DNA of 8,623 nucleotides, taken from contig JAOMYS010000040.1 of assembly GCA_028372485.1 (NCBI GenBank), forward strand, positions 1 to 8,623, given 5' to 3'. Within the stretch, counting starts at the first letter, position 1. Each line of letters starts with the position of its first letter. Below, piece after piece: positions 1 through 5,895 of the stretch. Position numbers and translations under genes: made by a program. A model generated the notes under the pieces. That model made no database searches and was not told the DNA's origin. It saw nothing but the letters and a program-made list of their open reading frames with translations. This stretch comes from Rickettsiaceae bacterium. Its GTDB lineage: Bacteria; Pseudomonadota; Alphaproteobacteria; Rickettsiales; Rickettsiaceae.

Positions 1-76
1 ACCGTGTGCGGACTTTCTAGACTTTTTAGAGCCATGTACAAACAACAACCCTACTCACTTTTTTGAAAAACTTATA

Positions 77-121
77 CAACTATAAGTTAATTGCACTTTA
101 AATATCATAACTTTATAGTTG
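77..121. repeat. Imperfect palindrome around the promoter of the HTH gene
   Basis: The left arm CAACTATAAGTTA (77-89) is the reverse complement of the right arm TAACTTTATAGTTG (108-121) apart from one extra T in the right arm. The 18-base interval contains the -35 box, and the right arm covers the -10 box. A paired dyad spanning a promoter just upstream of a gene for a Cro/CI-type DNA-binding protein is the usual arrangement of an autoregulatory operator. The dyad is seen directly; binding by the downstream protein is inferred. Confidence 0.6.
91..119 (+). promoter_or_regulatory. Sigma70-type promoter for the HTH two-gene module
   Basis: TTGCAC (91-96) and TATAGT (114-119) are separated by exactly 17 bases, a close match to the sigma70 consensus. 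Initiation would fall near 126, giving a leader of about 64 bases before the ATG at 190. Both boxes lie within or between the arms of the palindrome at 77-121, so occupancy of the palindrome would block RNA polymerase. Confidence 0.65.
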
Positions 122-189
122 CATTGAGTGTGTTGATATGAGAACATCAGCGACAGACATGTATGTTGTATAAGTAATGAGATTTGTAA

Positions 190-1056
190 ATGTATAAAAA
201 TAATATCAAAAAACTGAGAGAAAAGAAAAATATCTCCCTGGAGTCATTATCTGCAATGTCTGGGATAGATAAGTTTTTATTCTTAATGTTAGAACATGGG
301 TTATATCCTATTGATTTGAGAAATGTCCAAATAATCTCTGAAGTTTTAGGTGAAAAAATCAACAAGGTTTTTCCAAGGGTGAATCAGAATAATATAGATT
401 TTATGATGGACTTAAACTCAACAAAAGAAGAAGAATATGAAGAAATTAGGGAAAAGCTATTTAGCTTGGGAATAAACTGTGATTATGGTTATTACTATCC
501 AACATTTTGTATGAAAGATCATGAAGAATCAATGAGATTTTGTGTATCTGCTTTATGTCAAAACAATATCAAATATCGTATAGATAATTGTGGAGATACG
601 CTTGATAAAGGGTTTGTGATATTTGATACTCTGCATGATAGCAGGAGGACTGTTGCTATAAAAATAAAAAATATAAACTATACGCATTTTCTTTTTGAAC
701 CCCTTCCTATTGTAGAAGAGAATTTGAGAGAAAGTAAAGCCAACACTGGAATGCATACCATAAGTGATGAAATGTATGTTGAAGTTTGGTTTAATGGTAA
801 GAAAGAATCGGTCAAATTTTCACTTGAAGTAGATGAATTGCCTACAGAAGAAGGTGAGAATCAAGATTTTTGTAATGATTTATCGTTTTTGATGCTTTGT
901 TTAGAAGGAGCTGTAGAGGAAAAATTTATTTCTTTTATGGATGATGATGGGGGAGAGGTTGTATCGATCAATATCGATAATATTTCTGCAATTAGCTTAC
1001 CTTTTTCTGACATTACCTATGAGAAATTTTACTCGATGCTTCCAGATAGTGAGTAA
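190..1056 (+). CDS. XRE-family helix-turn-helix protein with a long uncharacterised C-terminal region
   Basis: The 288-residue protein opens with a Cro/CI-type HTH at about residues 4-62 (pattern NNIKKLREKKNISLESLSA, then a second helix around SGIDKFLFLMLEHG and a closing helix that ends in INKVFP). The remaining roughly 225 residues are acidic, with charged stretches such as STKEEEYEEIREK (about 76-88) and MDDDGGEV near the end; I do not recognise this part. Simple XRE repressors are usually 70-130 residues, so the large extra region may sense a ligand or bind a partner. The start at 190 is preceded only by a weak purine stretch. The stop is 26 bases before the next gene on the same strand, so the two are probably co-transcribed from the promoter at 91-119, which sits in a palindrome likely bound by this protein. 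The HTH call is firm; regulation of its own operon is inferred. Confidence 0.8.
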   Translation: MYKNNIKKLREKKNISLESLSAMSGIDKFLFLMLEHGLYPIDLRNVQIISEVLGEKINKVFPRVNQNNIDFMMDLNSTKEEEYEEIREKLFSLGINCDYGYYYPTFCMKDHEESMRFCVSALCQNNIKYRIDNCGDTLDKGFVIFDTLHDSRRTVAIKIKNINYTHFLFEPLPIVEENLRESKANTGMHTISDEMYVEVWFNGKKESVKFSLEVDELPTEEGENQDFCNDLSFLMLCLEGAVEEKFISFMDDDGGEVVSINIDNISAISLPFSDITYEKFYSMLPDSE

Positions 1057-1082
1057 CTACTGATTAGTTAATAGGTTAAATT

Positions 1083-1982
1083 ATGCATAGTGAAAAATTG
1101 GTAAAAAGCACAGATAGCTTTAAACTTAACTTCGGTGGTGATGAGCATAGTATTGATGCAGAACTCTTTACCCAAGTGATGGGTGATACAATTAATCTGA
1201 TAAAACACTCTGCCAATATAATTGATCCCAGAAGTGATATTAAATTAGAAATAAGAGCCAATAAAGAAGGAAGCTTTGAAACTATAATCAATATAATTGC
1301 AAATCATATATCTGATTTTGTTACCAAGGAAAATATAGGGTTCGCTTTTATTGCAGCACAATTTTTCTTTGAATGCATTAAAACTAAAAAGCATCTCGGG
1401 GGCAAGAAAGCTAAAGAAGTAAAAGATAAGGGGCAAAATACTATAATTATTAATCAAAAAGGTCTTGAAATGACCGTAACTGATGAGGTTGCTAAAGAAT
1501 CTTTGCGAACAGGTTTTTTTGATAATTGTGTTAGTAATATTTTTGTAAATATAGATAAGAGCAATAAAGAGAGCATCTCTTTTAAGCACCATGATAACGA
1601 GGTGTGTTTTGATAGAAGCACTTATGCATATATGAAGAAAAACATTGCCGAAGAACAAAAAAAGGAGAATATAATAAAGCAAGAGCTGAAGGAAGTGAAT
1701 CCTCTATTAAGAAAACCAGATTTATTAGGTAATTCAAGTTGGGAATTTATGCATTATAAAAAGATTAAAGCTAAAATTGAAGATAAAGCATTTTTAAGAA
1801 GAGTACAAAATGGTGAGATAAGGGCTTTATATTCAGGAGTACAAATACCTTGTCTATTGCAAATAGATTATGAATTAGATAAGGAACATCAAGTAATAAA
1901 TAACAAATATGTTATAAAAAAGATCATAGGGAATATCATAGAACCTCCTAAGCAATCTAGTTTTTTTGATAAGTCTCTTTGA
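1083..1982 (+). CDS. Conserved-type hypothetical protein, second gene of the HTH module
   Basis: The protein has 299 residues and no assigned function. The N-terminal pattern GGDEHSIDAELFTQVMGD (about 18-35), the stretch EIRANKEGSFETIINII (about 56-72), a hydrophobic segment around residues 85-99 (IGFAFIAAQFFFEC), and the C-terminal KPDLLGNSSWEF (about 211-222) followed by KIEDKAFLRRVQNGEI recall an uncharacterised protein family scattered through proteobacterial accessory regions. That resemblance is from memory and was not searched. The hydrophobic segment could be one or two membrane helices or a buried core. A charged, coiled-coil-like stretch runs from about residue 184 to 205 (MKKNIAEEQKKENIIKQELK). 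The gene starts 26 bases after the HTH gene, with only a weak AGG upstream, so expression probably depends on the upstream promoter. A role in defence or in mobile-element biology is possible but not shown. Confidence 0.75.
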   Translation: MHSEKLVKSTDSFKLNFGGDEHSIDAELFTQVMGDTINLIKHSANIIDPRSDIKLEIRANKEGSFETIINIIANHISDFVTKENIGFAFIAAQFFFECIKTKKHLGGKKAKEVKDKGQNTIIINQKGLEMTVTDEVAKESLRTGFFDNCVSNIFVNIDKSNKESISFKHHDNEVCFDRSTYAYMKKNIAEEQKKENIIKQELKEVNPLLRKPDLLGNSSWEFMHYKKIKAKIEDKAFLRRVQNGEIRALYSGVQIPCLLQIDYELDKEHQVINNKYVIKKIIGNIIEPPKQSSFFDKSL

Positions 1983-2049
1983 ATTGTGGTCCGCAAGTAA
2001 GCGCATTCGTCAGTTATTCTACGTCAGAAAACTAAAAAACCAAATCTTA

Positions 2050-2077
2050 TTGACTTAAGGTAATTAGAAGCTATAAT
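2050..2077 (+). promoter_or_regulatory. Promoter of the rplU-rpmA operon
   Basis: TTGACT (2050-2055) and a perfect TATAAT (2072-2077) are 16 bases apart. Transcription would start near 2084, leaving a leader of about 34 bases before the rplU start codon. No ribosomal-protein binding structure is obvious in such a short leader. Confidence 0.7.
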
Positions 2078-2117
2078 CCCCTATTAACTATTTAATGTTT
2101 CGTGAGAGTGATCTAAT

Positions 2118-2435
2118 ATGTTCGCAGTGGTAAAGACAGGTGGAAAGCAGTACAAGGTTGTAAAAAACAGTGTAATAAAGGTAGAAAAGATAGATGGTCA
2201 GCTAGGAAGCAAAATTGAACTTGACCAAGTTTTAATGTTAGGTGAAACCTCTAAACCATCTTTTATTGGAACCCCGATTATCGATGGAGCAAAAGTAACT
2301 GCAGAGATCACTAGTCAGTCCAAAGATGATAAGATTATTATCTTTAAAAAGAAGAGGCGTCAAAATTATCGCCGTAAAGCTGGTCACAGACAAAACATTA
2401 CTGAATTGAAAATATTAGATATAGTAAAAAAATAG
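2118..2435 (+). CDS. rplU: Large ribosomal subunit protein L21
   Basis: The 105-residue protein is of normal L21 length. It starts with [14 protein letters not shown], has the central [14 protein letters not shown] segment, and carries the L21 signature toward its end, [19 protein letters not shown] (about 74-92), followed by [10 protein letters not shown]21 binds 23S rRNA (domains I, II and VI in E. coli ribosomes) and is needed for assembly of the 50S subunit. A GAGAG purine run at 2104-2108 supports the start at 2118. The stop is 9 bases before rpmA, the classic rplU-rpmA pairing, and a promoter lies just upstream. Confidence 0.97.
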   Translation: MFAVVKTGGKQYKVVKNSVIKVEKIDGQLGSKIELDQVLMLGETSKPSFIGTPIIDGAKVTAEITSQSKDDKIIIFKKKRRQNYRRKAGHRQNITELKILDIVKK

Positions 2436-2444
2436 GTAGATAAT

Positions 2445-2690
2445 ATGGCAACCAAAAAAGCTGGTGGTAGTTCTAAAAATGGCCGGGATTCCGCTGGTCG
2501 GCGACTCGGAGCTAAAAAAGGTGACGGGCAATCGGTAATTCCTGGCAACATATTGGTACGTCAGCGTGGTACAAAAATTCGCCCAGGTAAGAATGTAGGC
2601 ATGGGAAAAGATCATACTCTTTTTGCTCTAACCAATGGAAAGGTAGAATTTTTATCAAAAGGGTGTCGTAAGCTAGTCAACGTAATCTAG
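2445..2690 (+). CDS. rpmA: Large ribosomal subunit protein L27
   Basis: The 81-residue protein matches L27 throughout: [16 protein letters not shown] at the N terminus, then [30 protein letters not shown] and [13 protein letters not shown]. It is a few residues shorter than many L27 proteins. The flexible N-terminal tail of L27 reaches toward the peptidyl transferase centre and contacts tRNA. The start is the usual one, with no cleavable Firmicutes-type extension. It is the second gene of the operon, 9 bases after rplU, with AGG at about 2435-2437. Its stop codon is part of the terminator stem that follows. The obg GTPase gene that often follows rpmA is absent here; a tRNA gene comes next. 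Confidence 0.97.
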   Translation: MATKKAGGSSKNGRDSAGRRLGAKKGDGQSVIPGNILVRQRGTKIRPGKNVGMGKDHTLFALTNGKVEFLSKGCRKLVNVI

Positions 2691-2755
2691 TTCTGTCTAT
2701 ACATAGAGAGGCGAGCTGCCTTATTGTATATACAGAGCTTCCCTTTATTTTCTTC
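2689..2755 (+). terminator. Stem-loop terminator of rplU-rpmA
   Basis: Bases 2689-2703 pair with 2725-2739 over 15 positions, with one mismatch (2697/2731) and one T-G wobble (2691/2737). The apical region adds GGC (2710-2712) pairing with GCC (2718-2720). A T-rich run, about TCCCTTTATTTTCTTC, follows. The left arm begins inside the rpmA stop codon, so a terminating ribosome could affect folding. The pairing is seen directly; termination is inferred from the T-rich tail. Confidence 0.65.
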
Positions 2756-2780
2756 TGCGTCTTTCAGTAGCTTTTTATTA

Positions 2781-2806
2781 TTTTGTTACTCTTTTCTGTA
2801 ACAAAA
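2781..2806. repeat. Perfect 9-base inverted repeat between rpmA and tRNA-Ala
   Basis: TTTTGTTAC (2781-2789) and GTAACAAAA (2798-2806) are perfect reverse complements separated by TCTTTTCT. The stem is A+T-rich and neither strand shows a strong T-run after it, so it could be a back-up terminator or a protein-binding site. Nothing else is recognisable between 2756 and 2867. Confidence 0.4.
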
Positions 2807-2867
2807 ATACAGAACATTTGAAGAAAGCTTGTTTCGGTTATTTCACAAGACAGAAGATTATTCGTTT

Positions 2868-2873
2868 TATAAT
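2868..2873 (+). promoter_or_regulatory. -10 box of the tRNA-Ala promoter
   Basis: A perfect TATAAT ends 8 bases before the first base of the tRNA, placing initiation at about 2880-2882. I see no good -35 box at 16-18 bases; TTCACA at 2842-2847 is 20 bases away. The -10 box is therefore the only well-supported element. Confidence 0.5.
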
Positions 2874-2881
2874 AGGAGATA

Positions 2882-2957
2882 GGGGCTATAGCTCAATTGG
2901 TAGAGCGTTTGCATGGCATGCAAAAGGTCGGCGGTTCGATTCCGCCTAGCTCCACCA
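2882..2957 (+). tRNA. tRNA-Ala, anticodon GGC, CCA encoded
   Basis: The 76-base gene folds as a complete cloverleaf. The acceptor GGGGCTA pairs with TAGCTCC and includes the G3:U70 wobble that identifies alanine tRNAs. The D arm is GCTCAATTGGTAGAGC. The anticodon stem TTTGC/GCAAA encloses the loop ATGGCAT, giving anticodon GGC, which reads GCC and GCU codons. The T arm is GGCGGTTCGATTCCGCC. The discriminator A and a templated CCA complete the 3' end. Confidence 0.97.
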
Positions 2958-3261
2958 CCCCTAATTCTTCAACATCACATAAGATATATCATAGACTACA
3001 AAGATAATAGCCTTGTATAAAACTTGCATGTGAGATCAGACCATAGTTTCTCAAGTAGGCTTAAGATCAGAAAAATGAGGATATACTAGATGAGTCGTGG
3101 TTCTGTCGCTCCGCACGTGACCGCTAAGGGAGCTATACGGAATCTCATATTGGTAGAGCCAACCTTCATACTTTAGGGATCTCGTATAACTCGCAAAAAG
3201 CTTGCATGCGAAATGACAGGTTGAGAATCCTCTTATATAGTCATAAATATAGAACAAGCTA
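2958..3261. other. Gene-poor stretch after tRNA-Ala with repeat-like and structured sequence
   Basis: No recognised gene lies here. The middle part, about 3090-3180, is visibly more G+C-rich than its surroundings and has nested complementary segments: TGGTTCT (about 3100) with AGAGCCA (about 3157), and GCTCC with GGAGC inside it. Two similar blocks flank it, around 3015-3036 and 3184-3213; they share GTATAA followed by CTTGCATG and similar flanking bases. On the minus strand an uninterrupted 68-codon frame (3257 to 3051) crosses the whole region; its translation contains YEIPYSSLSGHVRSDRT. It has no homologue I can name and no clear ribosome binding site, so it is not called as a gene. The stretch may be a degenerate repeat or palindromic element of the kind common in Rickettsiales, or an RNA. 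Confidence 0.35.
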
Positions 3262-3289
3262 TTTACAATGAACCGATCTGTGTGATAGT
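3262..3289 (+). promoter_or_regulatory. Candidate promoter of the envelope-protein gene cluster
   Basis: TTTACA (3262-3267) and GATAGT (3284-3289) are 16 bases apart, matching the consensus at five of six and four of six positions. Initiation would be near 3296, about 30 bases before the ATG at 3326. This is a moderate match only, and no other promoter is evident for the three-gene run that follows. Confidence 0.4.
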
Positions 3290-3325
3290 GTGGCTTTACA
3301 TTTTTTAAGAAATCACAGAGGAAAA

Positions 3326-3757
3326 ATGGAACAAATTAATAAACTACTGATAATTCTTGTTAGCCTAGCGATTGGCGCAATTATGTATATCGTTACTATT
3401 GATAATAAAACTGCTGAAAATTTTGCTAAAACGTCTGAAGGTATAGCTAAAACATCTGAGGGTATAGCCAAATCATCTGAGAATATTATATCGGATGTTG
3501 TAAAGGCTGCAGAGAAGGTCGCTCAAACCACAGAAAATAAGAACATAGTCATTCCGCCACATCCTTACAATGAATGTATAAAATTACTTATAGATCAGGT
3601 TAATAAGGAAAGCAAAGCAAGTGATTTTGATAAGATGAAAGCAGTATGTTTTGGCTTGATAGAGAAAGAAAAAAAACTAGAAATTTATTTCATCAAATTA
3701 CAAGAATCACCTTGCTCACATTCTCTTACTTCATGCCTAGATTATCTAAAGCTCTAA
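3326..3757 (+). CDS. Single-pass membrane protein with heptad repeats, function unknown
   Basis: The chosen ATG follows the ribosome-binding purines AGAGG at 3317-3321; an in-frame GTG at 3290 would add 12 residues but lies at the expected promoter and has no ribosome binding site. The resulting 143-residue protein has one hydrophobic segment at residues 7-25 (LLIILVSLAIGAIMYIVTI), making it an inner-membrane anchor or uncleaved signal with most of the chain probably in the periplasm. Residues 34-54 are three heptads (AKTSEGI, AKTSEGI, AKSSENI), continuing into a helical, coiled-coil-like segment up to about residue 70. The C-terminal part has four cysteines (84, 108, 130, 137), which could form disulfides in the periplasm. 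I do not recognise a family. The 3' end overlaps the PAP2 phosphatase gene by 25 bases, suggesting translational coupling. Confidence 0.65.
   Translation: MEQINKLLIILVSLAIGAIMYIVTIDNKTAENFAKTSEGIAKTSEGIAKSSENIISDVVKAAEKVAQTTENKNIVIPPHPYNECIKLLIDQVNKESKASDFDKMKAVCFGLIEKEKKLEIYFIKLQESPCSHSLTSCLDYLKL
3425..3487 (+). repeat. Three tandem 21-base units encoding heptads
   Basis: Three in-frame copies of a 21-base unit start at 3425, 3446 and 3467. The first two differ at only a couple of synonymous positions (ACG/ACA, GAA/GAG); the third has diverged at protein level. The pattern looks like recent internal duplication within the membrane-protein gene, and copy number could vary between strains. 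Confidence 0.75.
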
Positions 3758-4314
3758 TCACCATCATATTATTTGCAATTTCACATATATCTTTTGCATC
3801 AAGACCAAGGGATAGTAATCTCAGGATTTTTGGCGATTATATGCAAACAATAAACCCCATCATAGCTGCCGGACTCTCGTCACAAGAAAAAGGCTTTGGT
3901 CATTTCGCATTCATTTATGCGCAGGATTTTGTCACTATGCATGGTATAAAATTTATATCTGACAAGACCAAGATGCCTTTTAGCAAACGCCCGCATATTC
4001 AAGATAAAAGAGATCGTTACGATGGCATGCCTTCAGGGCATACTAACTCAGCTTGGATTGCAGCTTCTTATTTGCGCACCTTCTCTCAAGATTATAAATA
4101 TCTTTCAATACCGTTATATCTTACAGCATCCATTACTGGCTACAGCAGAATCTACTCAAAAGAACATACGACAGCTCAGGTCATCGCAGGTGCTATTCTT
4201 GCAGAAATGTTTACATATTTTAACAGCAAAATGAATTGGAGTAACGAATATCAATATACCAGTTTTTACTTTGGAAAAGAAGAATCGTTTGTAAGTTTTG
4301 AGTTTAGATTTTAA
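3733..4314 (+). CDS. PAP2-superfamily phosphatase, predicted exported
   Basis: The frame is open further upstream, but the ATG at 3733 gives a good signal peptide (MPRLSKALITIILFAISHIS, cleavage probably after SFA at about residue 23), so this start is preferred. The mature part carries PAP2 motifs: KRP at 85-87, PSGH at 100-103, and SRIYSKEH at 138-145 with the catalytic His at 145. Such enzymes remove phosphate from lipids or small phosphoesters through a phospho-histidine intermediate. Two departures are visible. No lysine sits exactly seven residues before Arg86 (Lys78 and Lys80 flank the position), and Gln149 replaces the usual Asp of the Hx3D motif. With 193 residues and only weak hydrophobic segments it looks more like a soluble acid phosphatase than a multi-pass lipid phosphatase. 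The C terminus (YTSFYFGKEESFVSFEFRF) alternates and ends in Phe, as outer-membrane strands do. It overlaps the preceding gene by 25 bases and has no ribosome binding site, which fits translational coupling. Confidence 0.8.
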   Translation: MPRLSKALITIILFAISHISFASRPRDSNLRIFGDYMQTINPIIAAGLSSQEKGFGHFAFIYAQDFVTMHGIKFISDKTKMPFSKRPHIQDKRDRYDGMPSGHTNSAWIAASYLRTFSQDYKYLSIPLYLTASITGYSRIYSKEHTTAQVIAGAILAEMFTYFNSKMNWSNEYQYTSFYFGKEESFVSFEFRF

Positions 4315-4341
4315 TTATATAGTAAATTATGTATAATAAAT

Positions 4342-5181
4342 ATGAATTATATGCGTAAGATTTATATAATTAACCTGTGCTTATTATTGGCATGCATCAC
4401 ACTTGCATCCTGTAGTAACAAGAGAGTAAAGCATATGAGTGTCCACCCTTTTAGCAAAGTTACTATTATTAATCCTGAGGGGAAGAAAGATATCTTATTG
4501 ATTCATGGTCTTGGTGCAAATAGCCAATCATGGAAGTATCAGATGGATACCTTACTCTTTCTAAAATATAGAATATTATTAGTAGATCTATCTCGCACAT
4601 ATATAAACAATACAGGGATTAATGTATTAGATGATGAGGTTCAACATATTCTGAAATATATTGATGATAACCATATATCTAAAATAGATATAATGGGTAT
4701 GTCACTAGGAAGTATTCTCGCAATGAAAATTTCATATCAACGCCCCGATTTAGTGAAAAAGGCAGTATTCATTAGCCCTTTTGCACATATTACACCAACG
4801 TTCCGCCTAAAATTGAGGCTACTGATTGCTAGAATTATGCCGTTAAATCTTACATGCAAATTTGTAGCAGATGGCTTATTCAAGCGCAAAGCAGACCAAA
4901 AGGATTTCTCGTGCAGCTGCTCAAGCTATGATAAAAAGCAATATATTAGCTACCTTGATGAACTGAAATTATTAGACATCAGAGATGATATTAAAAATAT
5001 AAAGGCAAAGAGCCTAGTTTTGATAGGAAAGCAGGATGGTACAGTTCCGATAGAAAACCAGATACAGGTCGCAGAGTTGATTCCTAAATCAGAAAAGTCT
5101 CTTATAGACGGTAATCACGCTTTGGTTGTTAATAACAATAAAACAGTGAATTTTATTTTAAAAGATTGGCTTGAACCTTAG
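4342..5181 (+). CDS. Alpha/beta-hydrolase with lipoprotein signal, substrate unknown
   Basis: The 279-residue protein has a lipoprotein signal: basic start, hydrophobic core IINLCLLLACIT and lipobox LASC with the modified Cys at 24. It therefore probably sits lipid-anchored on the periplasmic face of a membrane. The alpha/beta-hydrolase fold is shown by the HGLG oxyanion motif (55-58), the nucleophile elbow GMSLG with Ser121, the strand-plus-acid motif VLIGKQDGTVP with Asp232, and His259 in DGNHALVV, all in the right order and spacing. A lid-like segment with basic residues and a CSCSS cluster (191-195) lies between. The substrate could be a lipid, ester or peptide. The gene follows the PAP2 phosphatase by 27 bases on the same strand; phosphatase and hydrolase could act on one envelope lipid (inferred). 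No ribosome binding site is visible; the ATG at 4351 is an equally good start. It converges on the GST-like gene. Confidence 0.85.
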   Translation: MNYMRKIYIINLCLLLACITLASCSNKRVKHMSVHPFSKVTIINPEGKKDILLIHGLGANSQSWKYQMDTLLFLKYRILLVDLSRTYINNTGINVLDDEVQHILKYIDDNHISKIDIMGMSLGSILAMKISYQRPDLVKKAVFISPFAHITPTFRLKLRLLIARIMPLNLTCKFVADGLFKRKADQKDFSCSCSSYDKKQYISYLDELKLLDIRDDIKNIKAKSLVLIGKQDGTVPIENQIQVAELIPKSEKSLIDGNHALVVNNNKTVNFILKDWLEP

Positions 5182-5212
5182 CATATATAGTCAATTTACA
5201 CAAACATACTAA

Positions 5213-5860
5213 TCAAAAATCCAAACTAGCATACTCCTTAGGGGGAACAAACCCTGCTATACGATCTTGCAATATGCTCTGAAATGATGGTCTTGACTTT
5301 ATTACTGAATACCACTCTTTAATGATGTGCCATCTTGACCAGTTAATTTCGCCAAAATAATCCATAGTTGAAATATGACAAGCAGCTGTAATATCTGCAC
5401 AAGATATTTTCTCGGATACTATATATGTATTTTTTGTAAGTAAATCATCCAAAAACTTTAAATGCATAACAAGATTAGATTTTGCAGCCATTATGAAATT
5501 ACTTCTTGGTTCGCCTTTGCGCATTAGAAGCCTTATGACTTTTTCATCAATTAAAATTTTACTTACTTCTCGATAAAATTTTTCATTGAACCAATTTATG
5601 TATTTTCTCACCTGACCTCTAGTAACAGGATCTTTATCCATAAAGTAAAAATCTTCAAATGTCTCTACTATATATTCCGTGATAGGATATATACCAACCA
5701 AAACAGATTTCGGATTGCTAAGCTCGAAGACTGGTAAATGCCCAGCTGGGCTAAGCTTTATAAATTCTTTTAACATATTAAATTCTATTCCAAATTCTTT
5801 TAGATAAATGCGGACTTGCCTTGATAATGGGCAAATAGGATAATGGTATAAATTATGCAT
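5213..5860 (-). CDS. Glutathione S-transferase-like protein
   Basis: The 215-residue protein has GST length and two-domain layout. The thioredoxin-like N domain begins YHYPICPLSRQVRIYL, with Cys10-Pro-Leu-Ser at the position of the active-site helix, and has the cis-proline loop SPAGHLPVF (Pro43). The all-helical C domain carries the N-capping box SCAD (153-156) in the stretch ISCADITAACHI and ends with a typical RPSF segment (190-193). Such proteins conjugate or reduce substrates with glutathione, or act as non-enzymatic regulators. The Glu-Ser pair that normally holds the gamma-glutamyl group of glutathione is replaced by Ile-Tyr in GIYPITEYI (56-64), so classical glutathione binding is doubtful. 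A Cys-type active site points to the omega, beta or stringent-starvation-protein side of the family. The gene begins 35 bases after the 3' end of rnpB on the same strand. Confidence 0.85.
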   Translation of the reverse strand: MHNLYHYPICPLSRQVRIYLKEFGIEFNMLKEFIKLSPAGHLPVFELSNPKSVLVGIYPITEYIVETFEDFYFMDKDPVTRGQVRKYINWFNEKFYREVSKILIDEKVIRLLMRKGEPRSNFIMAAKSNLVMHLKFLDDLLTKNTYIVSEKISCADITAACHISTMDYFGEINWSRWHIIKEWYSVIKSRPSFQSILQDRIAGFVPPKEYASLDF

Positions 5861-5895
5861 ATCTTTATACGCAGTTCATGTCAAATTACTATAAA

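Noticed and set aside
1245..1682. Minus-strand open frame of 145 codons inside the second module gene
   Set aside because: It is an antisense shadow of an A+T-rich coding region, with biased hydrophobic composition and no motif.
7..1995. TGCGGAC (7-13) and GTCCGCA (1989-1995) as inverted ends of a mobile element around the HTH module
   Set aside because: Only seven bases match, with no extension, no target duplication and no transposase or integrase in the window; chance is likely.
2882..2957. tRNA-Ala as an integration site for an element to its right
   Set aside because: No second copy of the tRNA 3' end and no integrase gene are seen in the window.
3290..3325. GTG start at 3290 for the one-TM protein
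   Set aside because: It coincides with the candidate promoter and lacks a ribosome binding site; ATG at 3326 follows AGAGG.
3646..3732. Longer start for the PAP2 phosphatase
   Set aside because: The extra 29 residues are encoded in another frame of the upstream gene and would bury the signal peptide; the ATG at 3733 starts directly at it.
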